From NCBI GenBank assembly GCA_948144175.1, contig CANXME010000043.1, positions 124,001 to 188,000 on the forward strand: 64,000 bases of DNA, read 5' to 3'. A model generated the notes under the pieces. It did not search any database. It was not told where the DNA came from and worked only from the letters and a program-made list of their open reading frames with translations. The stretch is from Closterium sp. NIES-65. Taxonomy: Eukaryota; Streptophyta; Zygnematophyceae; Desmidiales; Closteriaceae. Below are positions 12,101 through 23,123 of this stretch, one piece after another; within the stretch, counting starts at the first letter, position 1, and each line of letters opens with the position of its first letter. The translations under genes and the position numbers were made by a program.

Positions 12101-15095
12101 GGTCTACCGGGGGGGGAACCGGCACAAGGAAGTCCGGGGGAGGGGGGAGGGAAGGAGTGCGGTAGGGGAAGAGACGGTAGAAGGGGACTGACTCGTCGAA
12201 CGTGACGTCCTGGGAGGACAGAACACGACGAGAGGAGGGGTGGTAAAACTGCCACCCTGGGGCGTCAGTGGGGAAGCCAAGGAAGACACAGGGAGCAGCA
12301 CGAGGGGACAGCTTGTCCGCAGACAAGTCGCGGACAAACGCCCGAGATCCCCAGACACGGAACACAGACGCATCGCCAACCTTCCCCGTCCACAGCAAGG
12401 CTGGGGACATCGCAGGCCGAGAGACCCGGGGGTGAAGGTTGAGCTGATGCGCCGCGTACCTCACCGCAAACGGCCACAGAAAATGGGGGGCAGCCGCATG
12501 CATCATGGACGTACGAGCGACATCCATGACCATGCCAATGCGGCGCTCAGCAATCCCATTTTGCTGTGGTGAGTCCGGAAGCGTGAAGGTCTGGCGGATC
12601 CCCCGTGCACGACAGTAGTCCCGCAGAAGGCGAGAAGAGAACTCTCCGCCTCTGTCAGAGTGCAGACGCAGAACAGGAAAGTCCGAGCCGAAGCTCTTCC
12701 TGAGCTGGAGACGAGCCTCGCGGATCCAGTCGATCAGCACCTCAGTGACCTCACCCTTGCTGCGCAAGGGGAGGACAGTGGTGTAACGCGAGAAGTCGTC
12801 AACCACCAACAGGAAGTAGCGCTCGTAACCCTGCCCACGGACGGGGGCTGGGCCCCACACATCCATGTGAAGCGTCTGCAGGGGAGCCTCTGTCGGGGGG
12901 AAGTGGGAGGAGTGAGGAGTAGCCCGGAGGCGACCCTCGACACAGGGGACACAGGAAGGTCCTGGCCCGGAGGGGAGAGGAGGGAGAGACTGGGGAAGAC
13001 CAGAGACAAGGACACGGGAAGCCATGCTCCGAAGACGGGGCAAGGAGGGGTGGCCAAGACGGTGGTGCCACAGGAGAGTCTCGTGAGACAGAAGGCGACA
13101 AGAACAGGGGGCAGACTCAGGACCTGACCGGGACGCAGCAGCAAGCACCTGACCCGACGCAGCCACCTGACCAGACGCAGGGACAGGAGGAGACTCAACG
13201 GTCAGGGTGTAGAGACTCAACCCCGGCCGACGCGAGAACGTGGCCAGGTGTCGGCCTGTGCGTGCCTCCATGCAGTGGGTCACCCGCTGACTCGCAGGAG
13301 TGAACTGGTGAACTCCCACATCCTGCAGGTCCGCTCCACTCACCAAGTTCGTAGAGAACAAGGGAAGGTACAGACCCGACAGGGTGCCCGAAGGGGCAGT
13401 CGGACACGGGAGGACAGTGGAGAAGTGAGACAGGACAGGACCCCCAGAGGGGTCAGCAAGGGAGACCGCAACCGGCCGGCCGAGCGGCGTAAGGGTAGTG
13501 CGGTCTCGAAAGAAGGAGCGAGAAGCTCAGGAGTCAAGTGTGAAAGTGAGGGAGGACGAGGACGACGCAGTACCTGAGAGCGCAGTCTCACCAGTACCTG
13601 AGAGCACAGACGCACTGGCACCTAGAGCAGCAGCCTCACAAGCACCTAGCGCAGCAGTACCAATGCCCGGGTCGGGCTGGAAACAACGGTAACCCTCAGT
13701 CTCCTCACTATAATCCACAACATACATAGCAGCAAGGATAGCATCAAAATCAAGATCAAAGATCGCTACACCAGCCCTGAGAAGCTCATCCCAGCGAGGG
13801 ATCTCACTAGCCCCAGGGAACTGCTGACGCCAAGCGTCCGTCAGGCGGCCAAAGCAGCGCTGGGTGGCGTGGGCACCCCCACACTGCTCACCCGCGCGGT
13901 CGCCGGAACGAAGAACGTAGGTGCAGGGACCAGTACCCCCACCCCTCTGACGCCCAGCGTACCACTCACGAAGCTGCTGAGGCGGAGGGATGTCCCGCGA
14001 GCGCTGCTGCTGCTGCCGGTGCGAGCGCTGGCCACCACCACCTCCGCTACGCTGCTGGGTACCACCTCGACCAGCTCCACCTCCTCCACCACCACCGCCT
14101 CCTCCGCTGCTGCCTCCACCGCCTCCACCTCCGCCGCCTCCACCACCGCCGCTGCCTCCACCACCACCGCTGGCCCCACCACCACCGTCTCCGCCACTGC
14201 TGCCACCACCACCACCACCTCCACCACTAGTCCCGCCGCCACCCCCACTCCCTCCGCCGCCACCGCCGCCACCGCCACCGCCCCCTCCAGCTCCACCCGC
14301 GCCCTTGCCCCCCTTGCCCTTGCTGGAGCGACGTCTCCCACTAGGGGCAGACGCCGCGCCGACCGACTCAAGACCAAGCAGGTCGGCAGCAGCAGCAGAG
14401 GCAACAGAGGGCAGCAAGGGGGAAGGAGAGCACCCCTCAAAGATGGGGGTGCGAGGGTCACCACGAGAAGCACCTACAGCGACGATGCTCTTCTCCGCTG
14501 CGAGGAGGGCCTTCTCGAGGAGGTCGACGGTGAGGGTGGTGGGACAGACTGCGAGAAAGTGGTCCCTGACGACGCGAAGGGAGTCAGGGAGGCGCGCGAC
14601 TACGTAGTAGAGAGCGATGTACATGGGGGGGGGGTTCTTAGCGCAGAACTCAGCAGGAAGGGCGGCGCGGTAGCGAGTGTCACTAGTGCGGAGGTGCGTA
14701 ATGAGGTCAGCGACAGTGGGAAAGGCGGAGAGGTCAGGAAAGAGGTAGGGAAGCATGAGACGGCTCAGTGCAGCAGTGGCAGGGGAGGAGTAGCGCGCAA
14801 CTACAGCGTCGTACAAGGTCTGAGCACTCTTGTACTGACTAAAGTGCGCACGCTCAGAGGTAGGGAGGTGACGACGCACAGCAAGACGTGCAGCAGCATC
14901 GCGGGTGGCCCACTTAGAGCGGACAGCAGGATCAGCATCAGCAGCAGGAGCAGGAGAGGCGCCAGAGGTGAGGTCAAAGAGAGAAAGGTCGTCAGCCCTG
15001 TCGCACTGTAAGAACAGCTGCAGGTCGTCTAACCAGACCTCAAAATCAATGGCGCGACCCTCAGCGTCAAAAGCTAGGACACTAGGGGTAGCCAT
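9192..15095 (-). pseudogene. Gag-Pol polyprotein of E, one frame with two stops
   Basis: The ATG at 15095-15093 starts the family Gag (MATPSVLAFD). The whole polyprotein stays in one frame down to 9192, the least damaged copy in the window. TGA at 13529-13527 replaces the glycine of the protease motif, giving D-S-stop-A-S. TAA at 12074-12072 lies in the integrase-RT hinge where sisters have serine. The integrase keeps HHCC, LHMDV, DRGGEF and QQNGIAERR. Reverse transcriptase YVDD is at 10175-10164, and RNase H ends with the family tail DHQRFCTQLG. Gag carries a long Gly/Ser tract (about 14300-14060). Without readthrough only Gag (about 522 residues) would be made. Which changes are biological and which are sequence errors cannot be told here. 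Confidence 0.94.
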
Positions 15096-16111
15096 GGCGA
15101 CAACAGCGACGCAGTGCAAGCAGTAGGGAAAGAGCTCGCAGTGGCAGTGCTCACCAGGCAGGGCAGGTCGTGCAGCTATCCAGAAAGGCGGCTCAGCGAC
15201 CGGGCGGCTCGGGTGCACAGCGGCTCGGCTCTCGGGCGGTTCGGCGGCTGGGCGGCTCGGGCGCAGGGCGGCTCGGCTCCCGGGCGGCTCGGCGGCTGGG
15301 CGGCTCGGGTGCAGGGCGGCTCGGCTCCCGGGCGGCTCGGCGGCAGGGCGGCTCGGGTCCCGGGCGGCTCGGCGTTGGGCGGCTCGGCTCCCGGGCGGTT
15401 CGGCTGCTGGGGCGGCTCGGCCGGGAGATGCAGGGTCGGGGCCGTCAGGTGCAGCGGCGGGTCGACCGGTGCAGTGGCGGGCCGGCAGGTGCAGCGGCGG
15501 GCCGGTAGGTGCAGCGGCGGGCCGGCAGGTGCAGTGGCGGGCCGGCAGGAGCAGGCGGCGGGCCGTAGGGTGCGGCGGCGGGCCGGCAGGTGCAGCGGCG
15601 GGGCCGTCAGGTGAGGCGGCGGGCCGGCAGGAGCAGCGGCGGGCCGAAGGGTGCAGCGGCGGGGCCGTCAGAGGCGGCGGGCCGCTGGGTGCAGCGGCGG
15701 GCCGGCAGGTGCAGCGGCGGGCCGGCAGGAGCTGCGGCAGGCCGTAGGGTGCAGTGGCGGGGGCCGTCAGAGGCGACGGCGGGTCCGCGTCAGGCGACAG
15801 CGGGGCCGCGGCAGTAGAGGCGGGGCCGCGTCAGGGGAGGCGGCGGGACCGCGTCAGGGGAGGCGGCGGGGCCGCGTCAGGGGAGGCGGCGGGGCCGCGT
15901 CAGGGGAGGCGGCGGGGCCGCGTCAGGGGAGGCGGCGGGGCCGCGTCAGGGGAGGCGGCGGGGCCGCGTCAAGTAGGCGGCGGGGCCGCGAGCAGGAGAG
16001 GTGGCGGGGCCGTGTCTGAGGGACAGCGGGGCCGCGAGGGAAAAGGCGACCCGAGGGGTCGCTAAAAAAAAGGCGCGCCTCGGGGCGCGCTTCGGTGGGC
16101 CCTAAAAAAAC
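15096..16111 (-). repeat. Tandem-repeat leader of E
   Basis: GC-rich arrays of several unit types. The clearest is a 23-bp unit beginning GCGTCAGGGG, repeated about seven times at 15828-15970. Others are GGCTCGGCGG-type units (15200-15420) and GCAGCGGCGGGCCG-type units (15440-15760). There is no coding gene. Two T-tracts on the minus strand lie near the PBS, as in the other leaders. Confidence 0.85.
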
Positions 16112-16140
16112 GGTCCTAAGGCAGGACCCGCTCTATACCA
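16112..16140 (-). other. PBS of E plus adjoining hairpin
   Basis: The minus strand reads TGGTATAGAGC directly after the 5' LTR, one base shorter than the tRNA-Met complement. The following hairpin pairs 16112-16117 with 16123-16128 (GGTCCT and AGGACC). Confidence 0.8.
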
Positions 16141-16270
16141 TGTGAAGCAAAGAAAACAGGAATGAAAATGACTAAGGAAAGATTGGGTACAAGTACAACC
16201 CTAGAAACCCTGTACCCCATATGTGCTACCCCACTATAGCCTACAGCAACTATGTCATATAAATCTGACA
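16141..16270 (-). repeat. 5' LTR of E
   Basis: Reads identical to 8856-8985 and is followed by the target duplication CGGAG at 16271-16275. Confidence 0.95.
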
Positions 16271-16275
16271 CGGAG

Positions 16276-16530
16276 TACCCCAGCCACCCGAGCCGCCCGA
16301 GCCACCCGAGCCGCTGAGTACCCGAGCCGCCCGAGCCGCCCGAGCCGCTGAGTACCCGAGCCACCCAAGCCGCCCGAGCCGCCCGAGCCGCCTGGGTCAT
16401 CTGAGGAGCCGAGCCGCTGGTCCACCGGAGCTGCTGCTGCTGCTGGGCCGGCCGAGCAGCAGTGTTGCCGTGTTGCTGTGCCCCTGAGCTGCCCGACCCG
16501 CCCTGTCTGGTGAGATCGTTGACTGCTGTC
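16276..16530 (+). repeat. Leader of D, second part
   Basis: Continues D's leader after E with GAGCCGCCCGAGCC-type short repeats up to the gag start at 16531. No separate gene. Confidence 0.75.
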
Positions 16531-19500
16531 ATGGCTACCCCTAGTGTCCTAGCTTTTGACTCTGAGGGTCGTGCCATTGACTTTGAGGTCTGGGTAGACG
16601 ACCTGCAGCTGTTCTTATAGTGCGATAGGGCAGACGGTCTTTCTCTCTTTGACCTCACCTCTGGCGCCGTCCCTGCCCCTGCTGCTGATGCTGACCCCAC
16701 TGTACGCTCCCAGTGGGCCACACGCGACGCTGCTGCACATCTTGCTGTGCGTCGCCACCTGCCTACCGCTGAGCGCGCGCACTTTAGTCAGTACAAGAGT
16801 GCCCAGACCTTGTACGATGCTGCACTGAGCCGCCTCATGCTCCCCTTCCTCTTCCCTGACCTTGCCGGCTTTCCCACTGTCGCTGATCTCATTACGCACC
16901 TCCGCACTAGTGACACTCGCTACCGCGCTGCGCTTCCTGCTGACTTCTGCGCCAAGAACCCCCACCCCCATGTACATCACTCTCTACTTTCTAGTCACTC
17001 GCCTCCCTGACTCCCTTCGTGTAGTCCGGGACCACTTCCTCGCGGTCTGTCCCACCACTCTCACAGTCGACAGCCTCGAGAAGGCCCTCCTCGCGACGGA
17101 GAAGAGCATAGTCGCTGTAGGAGCCTCTCGAGGTGACCCCCGCACCCCCATCTTTGAGGGGTGTTCTCCTTCCCCTCTCTTACCCTCTGTCGCCTCTGCC
17201 GCTGCGGGCGACCTCGTTGGTCTTGAGTCGGTCGGTGCGGCGTCTGCCCCTAGCGGGAGACGCCGCTCTGGCAAGGGCAAGGGGGGCAAGGGAGCGGGTG
17301 GGGCCAGCGGGGGCGGTGGAGGTGGAGGTGGAGGCGGCGGAGGGAGTGGGGGTGGCGGTGGAGGTGGTGGCGGGGGTGGGGGTGCTAGTGGCGGCAGTGG
17401 AGGCGGGGGTGGCGGCGGCGGTGGCGGTGGGAGCGGAGGTGGCGGAGGCGGCGGCGGTGGAGGCGGAGGCGGGGGTGGCGGTGGTGGAGGTGGTCGGAGT
17501 TGCGCTTCACAGCGGAGCAGCACTGGGGGTGGTCAGCGCCAGCAGCAGCAGCAGCAGCAGCGTTCTCGCGACGTCCCCACCCCTCAGCAGCTCCGTGAGT
17601 GGTACACACAGCGTCAGCGTGGTGGGGGTTTTAGTCCCTGCACCTACGTTCTTCGCACTGGCGACCGCGCTGGAGAGCAGTGTGGGGGTACCCACACCGC
17701 CCAGCGCTGCTTTGGCCGCCTGACCGTCGCTTGGCGCCAGCAGTTCCCGGAGGCCGCGGAGATCCCCCGCTGGGGAGAGCTGTCTAGGGCTGGTGTAGCT
17801 ATCTTTGATCTTGACTTTGATGGTATCCTTGCTGCCATGTATGCTGTGACCATTAGTGATGAGGGTAATTGTTACCGGTGTTTCCCGCCCGACCCGGGCA
17901 TTGGTACTGCTCCTCTAGGTGCCTGTGTGGCTTCTGCTCTAGGTGCCAGTGCGTCTGTGCTCTCAGGTACTAGTGAGGCTGCTCTCTCAGGTACTAGTGA
18001 GTCTGCGCTCTTAGGTGCTGCGTCGGCTTCGGCCTCCCACACCTTCACCCTTGACTCTGGAGCGTCTCGCTCCTTCTTTCGGGACCGCACCACACTCACG
18101 CCGCTTAGTCGGCCGGTTGCGGTGTCCCTGGCTCACCCCTCTGGGGGTCCTGTCCTGTCTCGCTTCTCCACAGTCCTCCCGTGTCCGGCGGCTCCCTCTG
18201 GCACCCTGTCTGGTCTCTACATCCCCTCGTTCTCTACGAACTTGGTGAGTGGTGCTGACCTACAGGATGCGGGAGTCCACCAGTTCACTCCTGCTCGTCA
18301 GCGAGTGACGCACTGCACAGAGGCGAGCACAGGTCGCCACCTGGCTACGTTTACACGTCAGCCAGGATCGAGCCTGTACACACTGACCACTGCTTCTCCT
18401 CCAGTTGCTGAGTCTGGTAGGGTCCCTTCGTCTGGTCAGGTGTTTGCTGCAGCGTCCAGGTCTGGTCCTGAGTCTGCCCCCTATTCGTGTCGTCGCCTGT
18501 CTCACGAGACTCTCCTCTGGCACCACCGCCTGGGTCACCCCTCTCTGCTTCGGCTCAGAGGCATGGCCTCCCGTCTTCTTGTGTCTGGTCTCCCCCGGTC
18601 CCTCCCTCTCCTTCCTCAGGGCCCTGGCCCTGCCTGTATCCCCTGTGTCGAGGGGCGCCAGCGTGCTGCCCCTCACTCCTCCCAGTTTCCTCCGATAGAG
18701 GCTCCGTTGCAGACGCTTCACATGGACGTGTGGGGCCCTGCCCGCGTCCGTGGACTCGGTCACGAGCGCTACTTCCTGTTGGTGGTTGACGACTACTCGC
18801 GTTACACCACAGTCTTCCCCTTGCGCAGGAAGGGTGATGTCACTGAGGTGCTGATCGATTGGATCCGCGCAGCTCGTCTCCAGCTCAGGCAGAGCTTTGG
18901 CTCGGACTTTCCTGTGTTGCGTCTGCACTCGGACAGAGGCGGAGAGTTCTCCTCTGGCCTTCTGCGTGCCTACTGTCGTGCGCGAGGCATCCGTCAGACC
19001 TTCACGCTTCCGGACTCACTGCAGCAAAATGGGATTGCAGAGCGCCGCATTGGCATGGTCATGGACGTCGCTCGTACGTCTATGATGCATGCGGCTGCCC
19101 CCCATTTTCTGTGGCCGTTTGCGGTCAGGTACGCGGCGCATCAGATCAACCTCCACCCCAGGGTCTCCAGGCCGGAGACCTCCCCAGCCCTGCTGTGGAC
19201 GGGGAAGGTTGGCGATGCGTCGGCGTTCCGGGTCTGGGGATCTCGGGCGTTTGTCCGCGACTTGTCTGCGGACAAGCTGTCCCCTCGCGCTGCTCCCTGC
19301 GTCTTCCTGGGGTTCCCCCCCGACGCCCCTGGGTGGCAGTTCTACCACCCCACCTCTCGCCGTGTTCTATCCTCCGAGGACGTCACGTTCGACGAGTCGG
19401 TACCCTACTACCGCCTCTTCCCCTACCGCACTCCGTCCCTCCCCCCACCCCCGCTCTTCTTGGTACCAGGTCCCCCCCCCGGTAGACCCCCTTCCCCCTC

Positions 19501-21122
19501 AGGGTCCTGCCCCTTCAGGTGTGTCCCAGGTAGACGCAGTCGAGCCTGTCGAGGTCACTGGTGACTCAGGTGCTGCTGGGGGTACTGAGCCTGGGGGTGC
19601 TGAGCCTGGGGGTGCTGAGCCTGGGGGTGCTGAGCCTGGGGGTGCTGGGTCTGTGGGTGCTGAGCCTGGGGGTGCTGAGACTGGAGGTGCTACGCCTGGA
19701 GGTGCTTTGCCTGGGGGTGCTGAGCCTGGAGGTTCTCCGGGTGCTTCGTCTCGCCGAGAGCCACTCTCCCCACAGGAGCTACGTGAGTGGTTTGCCCGGC
19801 GCTGGAGGCGTGCTTCTGGTACTGGAGGTTCTTTGGCTGCTGAGGGTGCTGCTGCCGCGGGTCCTGGAGGTGCTCGTACTGGGAGTACTGGAGCTGCTGG
19901 GCCTGCGGGTTCGACTGGAGCTGGTGCTGCTGAGGGTGTTGGCGCTGAGACTACCACTGGCGGTCCGACTGGCGGTGCTCCTGGTGCTGCTGGAGGTTCT
20001 AGGGCTGCTGGAGGTGCTGCGGGGGGTTTTGGAGCTACTGGAGGTCCTACTGGAGGTGCTGCTAGAGCGGGTACTCCTGCTGGGGGTACTGTTGCTGTCC
20101 CTGCTGTTTCTGGCGTCGCCACGCGGCCCCGATCGTACTTCGTTCCCCTCCTACAGCAGGTTCTTGGTCTTACACCTTCTCCTGGTCCTCCTCCTTCTAC
20201 CTTAGAGGGTCCACAGCCTGTCCAGTCACGGTCACAGCTACAGCCTGCCTCCCCTTTGCCTGCTCCTTCTCCCTACGCTGGTCCTACTGGAGGTCTTACT
20301 GAGCGTCGTGAGCCTGCGTCTCGTCCTGCGTCACCTGTTCGTGCTGCACGCACTAGTGGTCGCGGTTCGCGTCAGCGTCCTCCTCCTGTCCCTGGCACGC
20401 ACCGGATGACTCTGCGTCCGTCTACTGCTCCTCTGCGTGCCCCTTTGCCTTCTCCTCCTGCTTCCTCTCTTCCTGCTCTTGCCGACCCGGAGTCGGACTC
20501 TCTTCGTGCTGCCATTCCTACTGTCACGCGTCTCCTTGCTACTGCCGTCACTGACCCTTCTTTCGGGTCTACTGCTGCGTCTGCCCTTGTTACTGAGCTC
20601 GTCAAATTTGCTGCTCGCTGTCGCCTAGACTACGCTACTAGTCTTGTCGCCGAGTCTGAGTCTGCCTGTCCTCCGTCCGTCGGGGGTGAGTGTGCCCTTG
20701 GCACGGACGTCCTTGAGGACAGGCAGGAGGAGTTCCAGTGTCTGGCCGCCGCTTCACCTCATCTCGTGTCCGTACTGCTCACCCCTGAGGGAGACCCGGA
20801 TGCACTTGACATCCCGACTCCGCGCTCTTACGCGGAGGCGATAGAGGGTCCCTACTCCTCTCAGTGGCAGGCAGCTATGGATGCAGAGATGGCTTCCTGG
20901 AAGTCCACAGGCACCTACGTTGACGCTGTCCCCCCTCCTGGGGCGAACATCGTCAGTGGCATGTGGATCTTCAGGGTGAAGCGGCCGCCGGGTTCTCCGC
21001 CTGTCTTCAAGGCGCGTTACGTGGCTCGTGGCTTCACTCAGCGGCAGGGAGTTGACTACTTTCAGACCTTCTCCCCCACCCCGAAGATGACCACTCTTCG
21101 GGTACTGCTGCACGTTGCTGCT

Positions 21123-21264
21123 TGTCAGAATCCCAACCACTAGACCATTGGGATAAAGGGGCTTGTTTCAGTAGCGGGTCAGTGCGCCCATAACCCCCCA
21201 GGCAAACGCGCCTGTAACCCCCCCTAGGATCGATCGGGGATCTCACAGTGTAGCTCTACTGACA
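21123..21264 (-). repeat. 3' LTR of the TRIM
   Basis: 142 bp, one difference from 21358-21499. On the minus strand it has TTT where the other LTR and the solo copy at 52642 have TTTT. The G-rich PPT (minus strand GTGTGGGGGGG) adjoins it at 21265-21275. Confidence 0.92.
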
Positions 21265-21324
21265 CCCCCCCACACTGGGAGGCCCAGGACTGAGCACAGT
21301 GGCAACGACCAACATGTGCATACA

Positions 21325-21382
21325 CCGGGATTCGAACCCGAGACCGCTCTGATACCATGTCAGAATCCCAACCACTAGACCA
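21325..21382 (-). promoter_or_regulatory. tRNA-like body with Pol III A and B boxes across the LTR/PBS junction
   Basis: On the minus strand, TGGTCTAGTGG (21382-21372) fits the A-box pattern and resembles the D-arm of tRNA-Glu; GTCT pairs with GGAT (21380-21365). TCTGA-CATGGTA-TCAGA (21364-21348) forms a stem with a 7-base loop in the anticodon-arm position, and the LTR/PBS boundary lies in that loop. GGTTCGAATCC (21338-21328) is a perfect B box inside a T-arm-like stem. No matching acceptor stem is seen. Whether Pol III uses it is an inference from motif fit. Confidence 0.7.
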
Positions 21383-21499
21383 TTGGGATAAAAGGGCTTG
21401 TTTCAGTAGCGGGTCAGTGCGCCCATAACCCCCCAGGCAAACGCGCCTGTAACCCCCCCTAGGATCGATCGGGGATCTCACAGTGTAGCTCTACTGACA
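21358..21499 (-). repeat. 5' LTR of the TRIM
   Basis: On the minus strand it runs TGTCAGTAGAG to GGATTCTGACA, directly followed by the PBS. It carries the A-box half of the tRNA-like body and a TTTT 11 bases upstream of the A box. Confidence 0.92.
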
Positions 21500-22962
21500 C
21501 TGCTCACCGTGACTACGAGCTGCACTCTCTCGACTTCAACACTGCTTTCTTGCAGGGCAGCTTGCACGAGGAGATCTGGCTGCGCCGCCCACCTGGCTTC
21601 ACTGGGTCTTTCCCTCCTGGTACCCAGTGGAGTCTCCGGCGTCCAGTCTACGGTCTCCGCCAGGCGCCGCGTGAGTGGCACGACACACTGAGGACTACGC
21701 TGGCGGCACTTGGGTTTGCTCCTTCCACTGCAGACCTGTCGCTGTTTCTGCGCACCGACACCTCTCTGCCGCCGTTCTACATCCTCGTGTACGTCGACGA
21801 CTTGGTCTTTGCCACTGCTGACACTGCTGGACTCGCCTACGTGAAGTCCGAGCTGCAGAAGAGACACACGTGTACTGACCTAGGTGAACTGCGCATCTAC
21901 CTTGGCTTGCAGATCACCCGGGACAGAGCACGCCGCACCATTACCCTGACTCAGTCACACATGGTGCAGCAGGTCCTTCAGCGCTTCGGCTTCACGTACT
22001 CCTCGCCTCAGGCCACTCCTCTGCCTACTCGTCACTCGCTCTCAGCTCTGCCTTCGGATGAGTCCGTAGAGTCGAGTGGCCCGTATGCAGAGCTTGTTGG
22101 CTGCCTCATGTACCTGATGACCTGCACTCGACCTGACCTTGCATACCCTCTTAGCATTCTCGCACGCTATGTTGCTCCTGGGAGACACCGACCAGAGCAC
22201 ATGGCTGCAGCGAAGAGGGTGTTGCGCTACTTGTGCAGTACGTCGGGCATGGGGCTAGTGCTTGGAGGGCGGAGTCCAGTGGTCCTCACTGGGCATGCGG
22301 ACGCTTCTTGGGCTGACGACCAGGCTACGCAGCGGTCGTCATAGGGTTACACCTTCAGCCTTGGTTCCGGCTCTGTTTCGTGGCGAGCTACCTGCTCGTC
22401 CTCTGTTCTCGGCTCCAGTTGTGAGGCTGAGATCTACGCCGGGGCCATGGCTGCACAGGAGTTACGCTGGCTCACCTACCTGCTGATCGACCTTGGAGAG
22501 CCGCCTCGTTCTCCTCCAGTCCTGTACGTAGACAACAAGGCCATGCTGGCCTTGTGTCGAGAGCAGCGACTGGAGCACGGGACAAAGCACATTGCTCTCC
22601 GTTACTTTCTTGCTCGTGAGCTACAGCAGCGTGGACAGTTGCGGCTTGCGTACATGGCCTCTGAGGCCAATACTGCTGATGTCTTCACCAAGGCACTTGC
22701 GCCTTGTGATCATCAGCGCCTCTGCACGCAGCTAGGTCTTGTGCCTGTCTTGCCTCACTTGCTCACTTCTTGACCTTGCTTGTACTTTCACATATATATA
22801 CTCTTGCTCTTGCTTGCTTAGACTCTTGTATATCTATATATGTGATCTTGCATGTGAACTGGCCTTCTGGCCTTTGAACTTGTGCTCGGAATGTGTGGTG
22901 ACTTTGTGATCCACCCTGAGCTTTGCCTGCTTTGCTTGACTGGTCTTGTGACCCCTTGTTCT

Positions 22963-22985
22963 CCCCCACTTTGCCTATGGGGGTG
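22963..22985 (+). other. 3' hairpin with polypurine tract of D
   Basis: CCCCCA (22963-22968) and TGGGGG (22978-22983) pair just before the 3' LTR, as in element A. Confidence 0.7.
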
Positions 22986-23118
22986 TGTCAGAACATTATA
23001 GCTTACTTATTTGTGTAGGCTATAGTGGGGTATCCCATAGGGGGTACAACCCAATTAGGGTTTCCTATTTGTACTCACTTCGTTCATAGTCTCATCATTC
23101 TCGTTCTCATCCTTCACA
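22986..23118 (+). repeat. 3' LTR of D
   Basis: One difference from 8056-8188. It is followed by the target duplication GACTG at 23119-23123. Confidence 0.95.
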
Positions 23119-23123
23119 GACTG

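Larger units (their letters stand above)
8856..16270 (-). mobile_element. Ty1/copia LTR retrotransposon E, youngest full-length copy
   Basis: Two 130-bp LTRs (8856-8985 and 16141-16270) read as identical and are flanked by CGGAG (8851-8855 and 16271-16275). PBS, leader, Gag-Pol, 3' UTR and PPT hairpin are all present. It is 7415 bp and lies in the leader of D in opposite orientation. Identical LTRs mark a recent insertion. Confidence 0.96.
21123..21499 (-). mobile_element. TRIM (377-bp terminal-repeat element) with tRNA-like core
   Basis: Two 142-bp LTRs (21123-21264 and 21358-21499) with one difference enclose a 93-bp interior. The target duplication is CTGCT (21118-21122 and 21500-21504); deleting the insertion restores the RT reading seen in sister copies. 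On the minus strand the interior starts with the PBS TGGTATCAGAGC and ends in a G-rich PPT. No coding capacity. The LTR end plus interior folds like a tRNA (see the separate entry). A solo LTR of the same family is at 52642-52779. Confidence 0.93.
16531..22773 (+). pseudogene. Gag-Pol polyprotein of D, multiply broken
   Basis: The ATG at 16531 starts the family Gag. Damage in order: TAG at 16618 (codon 30, CAG in sisters), an in-frame deletion near 16820 that removes about a dozen Gag residues, a frameshift near 16965 in a C-rich run, a further frameshift near 19480 (nine C's against eight in A), a TRIM insertion at 21123-21499 in the reverse transcriptase, and TAG at 22342 in RNase H. Intact parts include a very long Gly tract (about 17305-17490), polyglutamine, DSGAS at about 18054, HHCC, integrase DDE residues, the PGGAE-type hinge (19580-19740), YVDD near 21790 and the RNase H tail. 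It cannot make an active polyprotein. Confidence 0.93.
8056..23118 (+). mobile_element. Ty1/copia LTR retrotransposon D, split by E and a TRIM
   Basis: LTRs of 133 bp (8056-8188 and 22986-23118) differ at one position and are flanked by GACTG (8051-8055 and 23119-23123). The PBS at 8189 is a perfect TGGTATCAGAGC. The leader is interrupted by E at 8856-16270 and the reverse transcriptase by a TRIM at 21123-21499. Without these it is about 7.26 kb, the same size as its relatives. Confidence 0.95.

Noticed and set aside
21325..21382. A functional tRNA gene
   Set aside because: D-, anticodon- and T-like arms are present, but the acceptor stem does not pair, position 33 of the loop is not T, and it spans an LTR boundary.
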